A DNA stretch of 34,633 bases, taken from the NCBI GenBank assembly GCA_033855775.1, contig JAWVFT010000076.1:1-34633 (forward strand), written 5' to 3'. How positions within the stretch are numbered: position 1 is the first letter of the stretch; every line of letters starts with the position of its first letter. The position numbers were made by a program, and so were the translations under genes. This DNA is from DASVTR01 sp033855775. Its GTDB lineage: Bacteria; Acidobacteriota; Blastocatellia; Pyrinomonadales; Pyrinomonadaceae. This document shows, piece after piece, positions 1-7,650 of the stretch. A model generated the notes under the pieces. The model was not told the origin of the DNA. It saw nothing but the letters and a program-made list of their open reading frames with translations, and made no database searches.

Positions 1-409
1 AGAAATCAACCTGCACGGAATGGTCGATGACCAAATCGACCGGCACCAGCGGCTCAATCAATTCTGTGTCGCGCCCCAAACGCTCGACCGCCGAGCGCAT
101 CGCCGCAAGGTCAACAAGGAGCGGCACGCCCGTGAAATCCTGCAAGAGGACGCGCGCGACGATAAACGGAATCTCCTCCGTGCGCTCCTCGTTCGGCTTC
201 CAACTGGCGAGGCGGCGCACGTTCTCCTCCGTCACTTTCTTGCCGTCGTAGTTGCGCAGGACGGATTCGAGCACGATGCGAATGCTGGCGGGCAATCTGG
301 AAATCTGTCCGATGCCTTCCTTTTCCAGTTGCGGCAGAGAGTAGAATTGAGCTTCGCTGCCCGCGACGGGAGCGAATGTCTGAAGCGTATTAAAGAGATT
401 ATGCGGCAT
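1..409 (-). CDS. acnA: Aconitate hydratase AcnA, N-terminal part (runs off the window)
   Basis: Reading the minus strand from the ATG at 409 gives a continuous frame of 136 codons to the window edge. It begins MPHNLFNTLQTFAPV, followed by a YSLPQLE-like stretch, then LPASIRIVLESVLRNYDG (about residues 39-56), EIPFIVARVLLQDFTGVPLL and LVPVDLVIDHSVQVDF at the edge. These blocks match the N-terminal region of the aconitase A / iron-regulatory-protein family, which isomerises citrate to isocitrate in the TCA cycle using a [4Fe-4S] cluster. The cluster cysteines lie further downstream, outside the window. An in-frame TAG six codons upstream limits the start to this ATG, although no strong ribosome binding site is visible. 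The family assignment is confident; the full length cannot be judged. Confidence 0.93.
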   Translation of the reverse strand, partial: MPHNLFNTLQTFAPVAGSEAQFYSLPQLEKEGIGQISRLPASIRIVLESVLRNYDGKKVTEENVRRLASWKPNEERTEEIPFIVARVLLQDFTGVPLLVDLAAMRSAVERLGRDTELIEPLVPVDLVIDHSVQVDF

Positions 410-704
410 GGATTTCAGGCAGTCCTATGTCAACTCACAACCGGGCGTCCGCAACGGAACGCCCCGCCGTGAAGAGTCTGTGAATGTTAAGTGTAACGCT
501 GAGCAAACCTCAGTGTAATGCGCGTCCAACCCTCCGTCAAGCGTCTCACCTTGAGAGAATTTCCGGCTTCCAACCGGCAGGATTATTCCTGACTGTGAAG
601 ACAAGCCACCCGTCCCGCGTCAATCGTTCATCAAGCGATTGGACTAACGACCGCCAATCTTTCATCAATTAAAAACTGTTCCGGCGGGCGCGTCCGCAAG
701 CCCT
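410..704. other. Gene-free stretch between acnA and the 888 gene
   Basis: This region separates the divergent acnA and the DUF6335-like gene. I see no convincing coding sequence. A 62-codon open frame at 484-672 has no ribosome binding site and no recognisable motif, and I do not believe it. The acnA promoter should lie here on the minus strand, but no clear -35/-10 pair stands out. Confidence 0.4.
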
Positions 705-759
705 GCTGATTGCCGCTTATCGCGGCGATTTGTTATAGTGCGAGCATTCGGCAATCAGC
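705..759 (+). promoter_or_regulatory. Putative promoter enclosed by an 11-bp inverted repeat
   Basis: A sigma70-like pair, TTGCCG (710-715) and TATAGT (734-739), is separated by 18 bp and reads toward the gene at 888. The pair is enclosed by a perfect 11-bp inverted repeat, GCTGATTGCCG at 705-715 and CGGCAATCAGC at 749-759; the left arm overlaps the -35. The arrangement suggests an operator or a hairpin at the transcript start. It is read from sequence only. Confidence 0.4.
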
Positions 760-846
760 TTCAATGAAAAGGCTCGGACGCGCTCCGCGCTCTTTCGGAG
801 AGCCTTCGGGCGAGGGTTTGCGAAGCCTGAGAGTTTACGGCCCAAC

Positions 847-867
847 GCTGACTGCTGACTGCTGAAT
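847..867. repeat. Three tandem heptamers, GCTGACT type
   Basis: GCTGACT (847-853), GCTGACT (854-860) and GCTGAAT (861-867) lie in direct tandem just before the ribosome binding site of the gene at 888. They share the 7-bp period of the other intergenic arrays in this window but use a different word. Confidence 0.75.
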
Positions 868-887
868 GTCTATCAAGGAGATGAAAG

Positions 888-1283
888 ATGCCGAAGAAGA
901 AGCCAGAGGATTTCGAGTATTTGAGCAACAACCCGGACTTTGTTCCCGACCCGGAAATAGAAGAGTTTATGGAAGAGGAAATATCACGCGCTCCGAAAGA
1001 CCCGGAACTGCTCGCGCGCCGCTTGAGAAACAGCAACACGGACGCGCCCCAAGGCGCAGGCGACCCCGATTCGGATTGGAATGAATCAACGGAGGAAGGT
1101 GAAGAAACTCCCTTCGGCGATAATCCCACGCCAGACCAATCAATGGTCGAAGAGAACGCGGCGGCAGTCGGCGTCAGCTACGAAGATAACGAAGACCTCG
1201 AATTTATAGACAAGATAGACCGCCGCGACCGCGACCGCTACGAACTGGACGAACGCTCAAAGTCGGACGACGACACGATTTGA
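888..1283 (+). CDS. DUF6335-like acidic protein
   Basis: A 131-residue, very acidic protein rich in D and E with no signal peptide or membrane segment. Its middle and end resemble DUF6335 proteins: a DPDSDWNE block (about 79-86), an NPTPDQSMVEENAAAVGV block (about 100-117), then an EFIDKIDRRDRDRYELD block close to the C-terminus. The family is known mainly from cyanobacteria and related environmental genomes, and its function is unknown. The start is fixed by AAGGAG at 875-880, seven bases before the ATG. A heptamer array with TTTT on both sides begins right at the stop codon and may end transcription. The domain match is from memory of the family pattern; no role should be inferred. Confidence 0.8.
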   Translation: MPKKKPEDFEYLSNNPDFVPDPEIEEFMEEEISRAPKDPELLARRLRNSNTDAPQGAGDPDSDWNESTEEGEETPFGDNPTPDQSMVEENAAAVGVSYEDNEDLEFIDKIDRRDRDRYELDERSKSDDDTI

Positions 1284-1450
1284 AAAGCAGTGACGAGTGA
1301 CGAGCAGCAAGTGACGAGTAAGCAGAAAAGCAGTGATGAGTGATGAGCGATGAGTAACGAGTGATAAGCGAAAGCATATAGCTCATCACTGATTACTCAT
1401 TACTCATCTCTCATTATTCTTGCTCTTGCTTGTCACTCGTCACTGCTTTT
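1283..1450. repeat. Heptamer array A1 (GTGACGA type), inverted, probable bidirectional terminator
   Basis: The array is built from 7-bp units GTGACGA/GTGATGA and their complements. The outer arms, 1283-1304 and 1429-1450, pair over 21 of 22 positions, and both ends carry TTTT when read outward. It lies exactly between two convergent genes, and the right arm overlaps the stop codon of the tyrosinase gene. Hairpin plus T-run fits a bidirectional terminator. The inner part holds further degenerate units in both orientations. Confidence 0.8.
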
Positions 1451-2456
1451 AGTCCGCCCAGAACGGAGATTTTCTTGCTGTGAAGGGAGACGGCGATTGC
1501 GTGAGGGCGGCCATCTTGGAGAGCAGCTTGGGCTGCGTCAAGGCCGTCTGCTCGTATGTGTAGCCGAGTTTGCTGATGTCGAGCACGTTGCGAATTTTTC
1601 GTCGCCATGGCTTCATGATGTCTTCGAGGTTATGTCCCTGCGGCCCGCCCGCTTCCGGCGCGTAGTGCGGCGCGGCCTCCGGGTTCTCTTCCCTCTGCTT
1701 CGCCTGCCAGTCGGCCCAGACCTTATCAATGAAACAATGATGTAGGAAGAAGATTGGGTCGTTGGGCGAAGTCATCGGCTCCATCGAGCCGCCGACCCAT
1801 AGATGAACGCGATTATGCAATTGCGAGCCTGGCAGTTTGACGCGGTTATCGCCGCGCTGCGTAATCCAGCCTTCAAGGCGATTGCGAAAGCCGAGCGTGA
1901 AGGGGCTGCTGTTGTAATTCGGCGTGTCGTAGAAAGATTCGTTCATGGCGAGGGCGAGGTCTTCGACGGTGGGCAACGTCGGGAGCGCGACGCCGAAGCG
2001 ACGACGCAGAGCGGGGCCGTCCATCTCTTCTGGAATCGGCCAGTGGCCTTTGCCGTAAGCAAACTGCCCTGTAGCGACACGCCAGCCGTCAGCCTCCACG
2101 CCGTTGCCGCCCATGAAATCCTCGTCCCAGATGGCAGACTTGGTTGAGTCTATCAAGGCCGCGTCGGTCGTCCAATCCCAGTACGGCAGCGAAACCGACG
2201 GGTCAACGGAGCGGAGGTCTGCTTCCACGCGCAGCAGGAACGCGCGATGCCATGGAAGAAAGGCAGGCCCGCGATGCGCGCCGTTGCGATAGTTGGCGTC
2301 GCGCGGCTCAGACGGAAAGACTGCCGGAGTCATGACATGATGATGCGCGTGGACATACATGTCATATCGCCCGTCCTTCTTCAGAGCCAGAAAAGCATTG
2401 ACCAGCGCCGTCTTCTCCGTCGCCTTCAAAGCTCTGACGTTCTTTCTAACAATCAT
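1449..2456 (-). CDS. Tyrosinase-family copper oxidase
   Basis: A 335-residue protein with both copper sites of the tyrosinase/polyphenol oxidase family. Site A shows a histidine cluster HAHHH at 36-40, then H61 and H70 in HRGPAFLPWHRAFL. Site B shows HNRVH with H214 and H218, and PNDPIFFLHHCFIDKVWADW with H240. Between them lies the usual SLPYWDWT block (89-96). Such enzymes hydroxylate monophenols and oxidise o-diphenols to quinones. There is no signal peptide and no caddie-type partner gene beside it, so copper loading would have to be intrinsic or use an unlinked factor. AGGAG precedes the ATG at 2456. Substrate, and whether it has monophenolase or only catechol oxidase activity, cannot be told from sequence. 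Confidence 0.92.
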   Translation of the reverse strand: MIVRKNVRALKATEKTALVNAFLALKKDGRYDMYVHAHHHVMTPAVFPSEPRDANYRNGAHRGPAFLPWHRAFLLRVEADLRSVDPSVSLPYWDWTTDAALIDSTKSAIWDEDFMGGNGVEADGWRVATGQFAYGKGHWPIPEEMDGPALRRRFGVALPTLPTVEDLALAMNESFYDTPNYNSSPFTLGFRNRLEGWITQRGDNRVKLPGSQLHNRVHLWVGGSMEPMTSPNDPIFFLHHCFIDKVWADWQAKQREENPEAAPHYAPEAGGPQGHNLEDIMKPWRRKIRNVLDISKLGYTYEQTALTQPKLLSKMAALTQSPSPFTARKSPFWAD

Positions 2457-2493
2457 GGCTGCTCCTGCCAGAGCGCGGATGACCGCTCAACTT

Positions 2494-2943
2494 TCAAAAC
2501 AGCTTGCGGCTATCGAGCAGGATTGTGACCGGCCCGTCGTTCACCAGTTCGACCTGCATCATGCGCCGGAAGCTGCCCGTCGCAACTTCCCTCCCGCGGC
2601 TTCGCAACGCGCCGACGAAACTCTCGTAGAGCGGCTCGGCCACTTCCGGCTGCGCCGCCTCAATCCATGAAGGACGACGCCCGCGCCGGACATCGCCGTA
2701 GAGCGTAAACTGCGAAACGACGAGCAGCGCGCCGCCCGTCTCCATCAAAGAGAGATTCATCTTGCCCTCAGCGTCGTCAAAGATTCTGAGTTGCGCTATC
2801 TTTTCGGCCAGATACTTCGCGTCCTGCTCCGTGTCGTCCTGCGCGATGCCGAGCAGGACGAGCAGGCCGCCGCTGATTGCGCCGACCACTTCATCTTCGA
2901 CTCTGACACACGCGCGCGTCACGCGCTGCAAGACAACTCGCAT
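2494..2943 (-). CDS. dtd: D-aminoacyl-tRNA deacylase (DTD)
   Basis: A 149-residue protein of normal DTD length. It begins MRVVLQRVTRACVRV, carries the active-site motif SQFTLYGD (77-84) and ends with the NDGPVT motif (135-140) that contains the Gly-cisPro chiral proofreading element. The enzyme removes D-amino acids (and glycine from tRNA-Ala) mischarged onto tRNA, in the cytoplasm. One departure is visible: the common TGxFGAxM stretch reads TGSFRRMM (122-129), so a small Gly-Ala pair is replaced by two arginines near the tRNA end pocket. It lies 74 bp downstream of the SDR gene and 37 bp upstream of the tyrosinase gene, so co-transcription is possible. Confidence 0.96.
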   Translation of the reverse strand: MRVVLQRVTRACVRVEDEVVGAISGGLLVLLGIAQDDTEQDAKYLAEKIAQLRIFDDAEGKMNLSLMETGGALLVVSQFTLYGDVRRGRRPSWIEAAQPEVAEPLYESFVGALRSRGREVATGSFRRMMQVELVNDGPVTILLDSRKLF

Positions 2944-3017
2944 CTTTTTCGAGGCGATTAAAAAGCGACGTGAAGAACAATGTCGCCGCGCTTGCTTCTT
3001 TCAGTCCGCTGCCGGAC

Positions 3018-3737
3018 TTACCTCTTCGGCGGGCGGCTCGGTCTAATCTCGACGCGGCTCGGCAGGCTGCGTTCGTCGTGATGGAGCAAGTCAACGACGA
3101 CGCGCGCGATGTCTTCGGGTTGCAACTGCCAACTATTCTCCGCGCTCGGCTCATCGTTGCCGAACGCCGTGTTGACCGAGCCGGGCATGATGTAGCTGAC
3201 CTTGATATTGTCGTGGCGGACTTCCTGCATCAAGGCTTCGCTGAAACCGTTGAGGCCGAATTTCGAGGCGTTGTAGGCAGACATCTGCGGATGCGCGTTC
3301 GTCCCGGCCAGACTTGAGATGTTGATGATGTAGCCGCCGCCGCGCTCTTTCATCCGTGGAATCGCTTCATGGCAACAGTAAAAGACGCCGAAGAGATTGG
3401 TTTCCAGGACGGCGCGAAAATCCTCCGGCGCAGTCTCTTCGACCCGGCTGAAAACGCCGATGCCAGCGTTGTTGACCAGCACATCAACGCCGCCAAACTC
3501 CGCGACCGCATGCTCGATTAAAGCCTTGACCTCATCATAATCGCGCACATCGCAGACGGCTCCCGCCGCCAGCCCGCCGTCCAAATCGCCAAGCTCGCTC
3601 ACCGCGCGCTCGACCTCATCCTCATGCCGCGCGCTGATGCAAACGTTCATGCCCTCGCGCGCCAGAGCCTCTGCAATCCCGCGCCCGATGCCCTTCGTCC
3701 CGCCCGTCACAATCGCTACCTTGCCATTCAAGTCCAC
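3018..3737 (-). CDS. Short-chain dehydrogenase/reductase (FabG-like)
   Basis: A 239-residue classical SDR. The Rossmann motif TGGTKGIG is at 11-18, the structural NNAG at 89-92, the catalytic serine in NISSLAG near 141-142, and the YNASK pair is Y155 and K159. A PG motif follows at 185-186, as usual. Arg38 after the second strand suggests NADP(H) preference, which is inference. The likely reaction is a ketone/alcohol oxidoreduction; the substrate is unknown, and the resemblance to 3-ketoacyl-ACP reductases is general. The start is GTG at 3737 with GGGGAG upstream. The C-terminal tail SRVEIRPSRPPKR is basic. A heptamer array separates it from gatB. Confidence 0.9.
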   Translation of the reverse strand: MDLNGKVAIVTGGTKGIGRGIAEALAREGMNVCISARHEDEVERAVSELGDLDGGLAAGAVCDVRDYDEVKALIEHAVAEFGGVDVLVNNAGIGVFSRVEETAPEDFRAVLETNLFGVFYCCHEAIPRMKERGGGYIINISSLAGTNAHPQMSAYNASKFGLNGFSEALMQEVRHDNIKVSYIMPGSVNTAFGNDEPSAENSWQLQPEDIARVVVDLLHHDERSLPSRVEIRPSRPPKR

Positions 3738-3757
3738 AATGATTACTCCCCTTAAAA

Positions 3758-3859
3758 CAGTGACAAGTAACGAGTGACGAGTGACGAGTTAAAACAAAAG
3801 CCGTTAGCAATAACTGTTTTTGTTCTTGCTCGTCACTCGTCACTTGTCACTCGTTACTG
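3758..3859. repeat. Heptamer array A2 (GTGACGA type), inverted
   Basis: Arms 3758-3788 and 3829-3859 are each 31 bp of GTGACGA/GTAACGA/GTGACAA units and pair over 27 of 31 positions; the mismatches are transitions that G-U pairing partly tolerates. The loop carries its own A-rich/T-rich complementarity. The right arm extends into gatB, whose last codons and TGA stop are formed by the repeat. Confidence 0.85.
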
Positions 3860-5337
3860 TAGTTCTGTAGTTTCTCCCGCAGTCGTTCGTTGACGACCTT
3901 TGGATTGGCCTTGCCCTTTGAAGCTTTTAATATCTGCCCGACGAAGAAGCCGAAGAGCGTTTCCTTGCCCGCGCGATATTGAGCAAGCTGCTGCGGGTTG
4001 GCGGCGATGATTTCGTCAATGATGGGGTCGATGGCCGCCGCGTCGCTGACTTGGGCCATGCCGCGCTCTGCGACGATGGCCGCCGCCGTCTTGCCGGAAG
4101 CGAACATCTCGACAAGGACTTCCTTGGCCTGCTTGCCGCTGATTTTCTCTTCGTCAACGAGACGCACGAGCGCGCCCAACTCGGCGGGCGGAACAGGGCT
4201 TTCGCTGGCCGAAAGTCCGGCCGCTTCCAGTTCGCGCAGGAGTTCAGACCTGACCCAGTTGGCCGTCGCGCGCGGATTGCCGGAAGCGCGCGCCGCCGCT
4301 TCGTAGTAATCGGCGAGGCCGCGCTCGGTGGTCAGTTGCGTCGCGTCGTTGAAGGGCAATTCATACTCTTCCAACATGCGCCGCCGCCGCGCTTCGGGCA
4401 GTTCCGGCATCTGCGCTCGGACGCTCTCGATAAACTCCGGCGAGACGACGAGCGGCTGCAAATCCGGCTCAGGAAAATAACGATAGTCGTGCGCCTCTTC
4501 CTTCGAGCGCATCACGCGCGTCTCCGCATTGCGCTCGTCCCACAGGCGCGTCTCCTGCGTCACCTGCCCGCCTCTTTCGATGAGCGCGATTTGCCGTTCA
4601 ATCTCAAACTCGATGGCGCGCTGCATGAAGCGCACGGAGTTCAGATTCTTCAACTCGACTTTGGTGCCGAACTTCTTATCGCCTTTGCGCCGGACAGAGA
4701 CGTTGGCCTCGCAACGCAAGTTGCCCTTCTCCATGTCGGCCTCGCTTGCTCCGACCCACTGCATCGCAAGGCGCACGTAGTTGACATAATCGTAGGCTTC
4801 CCATGAGGAACGAAAATCCGGCTCTGTGACGATTTCGGCGAGCGGCGTTCCGGCGCGATTGAGGTCGATGTAAGAGAAGCGGTCAACGTCCGGCAGACCT
4901 TCGTGAACGTTCTTGCCCGCGTCCTCTTCAAGGTGCAGCCGCGTGATGCGAATCTTTAAAGGATGCCAATCGCGCGGGTGTCCCGCCTCGTCGCGGTCCG
5001 CGGTCATAATCTCCAACTCGCCGCGCTCGGAAAACGGCTGGTCGTACTGCGAGATTTGATAGCCCTTCGGCAAGTCCGGGTAGAAGTAATTCTTGCGCGC
5101 GAAGATTGAACGCTCGTTGATGCGCAGAGCCAGCGCGAGCGCGGCCCGCGCGCCGAGCTCGACTGCGCGCCGGTTCAAGACGGGCAGCGCGCCCGGCAAG
5201 CCCAGACAGACCGGACACGTATTCGAGTTTGGCTCGTCGCCGAAGCGCGTCGAGCAGGCACAAAAGATTTTCGATTCCGTGCTCAATTGCGCGTGAATCT
5301 CCAAGCCGATAACTGTCTCCCAACCTTCTTTAATCAT
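3847..5337 (-). CDS. gatB: Aspartyl/glutamyl-tRNA(Asn/Gln) amidotransferase subunit B
   Basis: A 496-residue GatB of typical length. It opens with WETVIGLEIHAQL, followed by the zinc-binding cysteines C26, C28, C41 and C44 in the CACSTRFGDEP...TCPVCLGLPG region. The central part contains RFSYIDLNRAGTPLAEIVTEPD and KVELKNLNS, and the C-terminal GatB/YqeY domain spans about 350-496. With GatA and GatC it amidates Glu-tRNA(Gln) and Asp-tRNA(Asn); GatB binds the tRNA and activates the carboxylate. Neither gatA nor gatC is in this window. The final residues Y-S-N-E and the stop are encoded inside heptamer array A2, so the repeat has shaped the protein end. The ATG at 5337 is the only reasonable start. 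Confidence 0.97.
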   Translation of the reverse strand: MIKEGWETVIGLEIHAQLSTESKIFCACSTRFGDEPNSNTCPVCLGLPGALPVLNRRAVELGARAALALALRINERSIFARKNYFYPDLPKGYQISQYDQPFSERGELEIMTADRDEAGHPRDWHPLKIRITRLHLEEDAGKNVHEGLPDVDRFSYIDLNRAGTPLAEIVTEPDFRSSWEAYDYVNYVRLAMQWVGASEADMEKGNLRCEANVSVRRKGDKKFGTKVELKNLNSVRFMQRAIEFEIERQIALIERGGQVTQETRLWDERNAETRVMRSKEEAHDYRYFPEPDLQPLVVSPEFIESVRAQMPELPEARRRRMLEEYELPFNDATQLTTERGLADYYEAAARASGNPRATANWVRSELLRELEAAGLSASESPVPPAELGALVRLVDEEKISGKQAKEVLVEMFASGKTAAAIVAERGMAQVSDAAAIDPIIDEIIAANPQQLAQYRAGKETLFGFFVGQILKASKGKANPKVVNERLREKLQNYSNE

Positions 5338-5386
5338 GTGCTCTTTGTCCGTTGTCTCTCATCAATTATTCGTCGCCCGCCAGTTT

Positions 5387-5773
5387 TTATGACGCGCTCG
5401 CTTCTTGTCCGATGACGACCGCCGCCTTTTCATCCTTCGGCACGAGCGGATAGCCCTTGTCGCGCCACGCGTTCATCCCGCCGACGAGCGGGCGGGCGTC
5501 TGTGAAGCCGTGTTCCAGCAGAATCAGCGCCGCACGGGCGCTGGAATGTTCCTTGTGTCATGTGCAGTACGTGATGATGGGACGCCCGCGCGGGACTTCA
5601 TCCAGACGCGCCGCCAGTTCCTCGCGCCAGATACGCAGCGAACCCGGAATCTTGACATCGCTCTGTCCCCAATGCTTTTCGTTGCGCGTGTCTATGAAGA
5701 CAGGATTCGCGCCCTCCTGCGCCAGCCGCCAAGCCTCGTCCACGCTAATCATCTGCGGCCCGCTCTCATCCAT
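5387..5773 (-). CDS. Rhodanese-domain selenoprotein (in-frame UGA read as Sec72)
   Basis: From the ATG at 5773 (GGAG upstream) the frame encodes a rhodanese domain: VDEAWRLAQEG, VFIDTRNEKHW (25-35), then ITYCT. A UGA at 5560-5558 follows immediately. Reading through it, with no frame change, continues HKEHSSARAALILLEHG, then PLVGGMNAWRDKGYP, and stops at TAA 5389-5387: 128 residues including U72. The part after UGA is exactly the second half of a rhodanese domain, with the characteristic GGMNAW end motif. The UGA takes the second position of a C-x-C/U active-site motif (C70-T71-U72); rhodanese relatives that have Cys in such a motif are known. A SECIS-like hairpin lies just downstream. The role is probably sulfur or selenium transfer, or redox chemistry. 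A plain nonsense mutation is the alternative but explains the hairpin less well. Confidence 0.85.
5525..5543 (-). promoter_or_regulatory. Bacterial SECIS-like hairpin
   Basis: On the minus strand, CAGCGCC (5543-5537) pairs with GGCGCUG (5531-5525), closing a five-base loop CGUGC (5536-5532) with an apical GU. The stem starts 14 nt and the loop 22 nt after the in-frame UGA. This fits the known bacterial SECIS form, a short stem with G-U in a small loop roughly 16-37 nt from UGA, which is bound by SelB. An alternative longer pairing, UUCCAGC with GCUGGAA (5546-5540 with 5519-5513), is also possible. Confidence 0.75.
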
Positions 5774-5792
5774 CCGTCAAGCTCCTTACCAA

Positions 5793-5856
5793 GTGATAAG
5801 TGATGGGTGATGGGTGATAGGAAAAAAGCAAGCGGGTTTCTCTTATCACCTATCAC
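5793..5856. repeat. Heptamer array A3 (GTGATGG type), inverted
   Basis: Direct units GTGATAA, GTGATGG, GTGATGG and GTGATAG (5793-5820) face TTATCAC and CTATCAC (5843-5856). It lies between the 5862 gene end and the rhodanese start, only about 20 bp upstream of the rhodanese ATG. Confidence 0.75.
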
Positions 5857-5861
5857 TCTCT

Positions 5862-6953
5862 TTACGGTCTTAACCATCCCGGCAGCGCACCGGCGCGTCG
5901 GGCTTCGTCTTCGAGCAGACGCCAGCGCGCTTGCAATCCCGCGCGCGTGGCTTCCGTTTCGTGCAGGCGCGCGATGAGCGCGGAGCGTTCGTAGGAAGGA
6001 TAGTAACCGGGAAACGGCCCCGCGCTGTAAGCCGCAAACGGCGGCGCGAAGACGCTCTGGCCGACAATCAACGGCGGGGCGACGAGCGGCAAGCCGGGCC
6101 GCACGTTGAGCACGGCTTGAGAGCGCGAATGCCCGCCGCCGAAGCCGACTGACCCGGACACTTGCAAGCCTGCGTTCGCCGCATGGATGAAGCCCGGATT
6201 GCCTGTCAAGACCGGCTGCGGAAATGTATTGAACGGGTGCGACCCGAACGACGGCACGAGGGTCGTGACAGACGTAAACGGCGCGTTCACATAATCAACT
6301 TCCTCGTCGAGCCGGGCGCGCATGTAATTTATTTCCGCGTCGAGCGCGGCGATTTCAGCGCGCAACGCTCCGGCGCGGCTGCGCCAGTAGCCTTCGGCCT
6401 GCGCTTCATCGCTCTCGCTTTGCTGCAACTGCTCACGCGCCCGCTCTGACTCCAAAGCGTTGCGACGGCGAACTTCATCGAGCGATGGCAAGCCGAGTTC
6501 GATGCGCCTGCGCTCGTAGTCGGCCTCGCTTCGCAGCCGCGCCTGGCGTGAAGCTTCGAGGTCTTTGTTCGTCAAGGTGCGGCGCGCTTGTGTCTGCGTG
6601 TTGGCTGCGCTCTTGCTCGCCGGCGTCGCGCCGGGCGCAGCGGTCGCTTGCGCTCGCCGGAGCAGGCTTCCCATCGGTTCGTTGTTCGCGCGCTCAGTCG
6701 CCGCGATGTCTACGGCCGTCATCATCAGCGTGATGTTGATGCCGGGAGCGGTTTCGTAAGTGAGCGTCTGGCTGGTGACGATGAAGGCAGCCGGAATCTC
6801 AATGCGGCGACCGCCGCGCATGACGACCGTGTAGGCGCAGGCGGCGACGGGAAGAACAAGGGCGAGCGCGAGCGCGGCGCCGAGTTGGAGCCCTCGACGG
6901 CGTAGCGCGCTCTTCTGTAAACGGCGTCCGGTTCCGGTCAGCTTGAAAAGCAT
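5862..6953 (-). CDS. Secreted coiled-coil protein of unknown function
   Basis: The frame opens earlier, at 7076, but the ATG at 6953 is preferred: it is preceded by AGGAG and begins MLFKLTGTGRR with a basic region, then a hydrophobic signal segment (GAALALALVLPVAACAY, about 25-41). The mature part starts with a short beta-rich region YTVVMRGGRRIEIPAAFIV that resembles small domains found at the start of exported acidobacterial proteins. A charged, R/E/Q-rich coiled coil follows (about 120-220, including EYLRAEI-like heptads), then a G/P/F-rich segment (about 230-320) and a second short helical tail. The final product is 363 residues. I do not recognise a named family. The export prediction is reasonable; the role is unknown. 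Confidence 0.75.
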   Translation of the reverse strand: MLFKLTGTGRRLQKSALRRRGLQLGAALALALVLPVAACAYTVVMRGGRRIEIPAAFIVTSQTLTYETAPGINITLMMTAVDIAATERANNEPMGSLLRRAQATAAPGATPASKSAANTQTQARRTLTNKDLEASRQARLRSEADYERRRIELGLPSLDEVRRRNALESERAREQLQQSESDEAQAEGYWRSRAGALRAEIAALDAEINYMRARLDEEVDYVNAPFTSVTTLVPSFGSHPFNTFPQPVLTGNPGFIHAANAGLQVSGSVGFGGGHSRSQAVLNVRPGLPLVAPPLIVGQSVFAPPFAAYSAGPFPGYYPSYERSALIARLHETEATRAGLQARWRLLEDEARRAGALPGWLRP

Positions 6954-7091
6954 GGCTGTCACTCCTGCGATCACTGAAGGCATTCGTTCGGTGAAGCTTT
7001 GAGTATAGCGCTCAACGAAAGCAGGTCTCAACGACGACGCGGCGCGCGGGCGCGCGAGCGAAAAAAGTTTTGCCACTTGCGGGCCATTCTG

Positions 7092-7100
7092 TGATATACA
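7092..7100 (+). promoter_or_regulatory. Extended -10 promoter
   Basis: TG at 7092-7093, one base, then TATACA at 7095-7100 form an extended -10 element about 110 bp before the gene at 7213. TTGCCA upstream at about 19 bp spacing is a weak -35. It reads toward the DUF4383-like gene. Confidence 0.4.
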
Positions 7101-7212
7101 ATGCGCCGCTCAATTCGCTTACCGCCTTTGGAAACAGCGTCAGCCTTCTTTGGCTACTGAAAGCTGTCGCCAATAGTTGTTAATCTTTTTTTCATAAAAG
7201 GAGTGAAGCATC

Positions 7213-7620
7213 GTGGCAAAAACAATCTGCAAACTTCTGGGCGTTGTGTTCTTGCTGGTCGGGCTGTGTGGTTTCGTCGCGCCCGGATTGATGGGCACGC
7301 ACCTGAGCGTGCTGCACAACGTCGTCCATCTAGCGTCAGGCGCGGTTGCCCTCTATCTGGGATTTTCCGGGACGCTCTCCGCGGCGCGCATGTTCTGTCT
7401 CGTCTTCGGCGCGGTTTACCTGCTGCTCGGCATTCTCGGCTTCGCGCTTGGCGGCGCAGGAACGACCGCGATGCCCGGCATGAGTCCAGACCCGAATCTG
7501 TGGAAATTGATACCGGGCCAACTCGAACTCGGACGAATGGATCACATCATACACGTCCTGCTCGGCATCATCTTTCTCATCGGCGGCTTCATGACCAAAG
7601 CCGACATCGACCGCGATTGA
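7213..7620 (+). CDS. Small integral membrane protein, DUF4383-like
   Basis: A 135-residue protein starting at GTG 7213, with AAGGAG about ten bases upstream. Four hydrophobic segments are visible, around residues 7-27, 36-52, 58-80 and 112-127. The pattern HNVVHLASGAVALYLG (35-50) and the repeated HIIHVLLGIIFLIGG (110-124) resemble the H-N-x-V-H motif of DUF4383 four-helix membrane proteins, whose function is unknown. It has its own promoter-like element and ends in a strong terminator, so it is probably a single-gene transcript. The family name is tentative; the membrane topology is clear. Confidence 0.8.
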   Translation: MAKTICKLLGVVFLLVGLCGFVAPGLMGTHLSVLHNVVHLASGAVALYLGFSGTLSAARMFCLVFGAVYLLLGILGFALGGAGTTAMPGMSPDPNLWKLIPGQLELGRMDHIIHVLLGIIFLIGGFMTKADIDRD

Positions 7621-7650
7621 TTGCCGCCTTCGGGCAATGACAAAATCAAT

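Noticed and set aside
20..472. Plus-strand open frame
   Set aside because: It is antisense to acnA, whose family match is clear.
1283..1450. CRISPR array
   Set aside because: Units are 7 bp in direct tandem with no unique spacers, and an inverted arm is present.
5558..5773. Rhodanese gene read as a 71-residue truncated pseudogene
   Set aside because: The downstream frame is intact and completes the domain without a frameshift, and a SECIS-like hairpin follows the UGA.
6954..7076. Longer start of the secreted coiled-coil protein
   Set aside because: The ATG at 6953 has AGGAG and gives a normal signal peptide directly.
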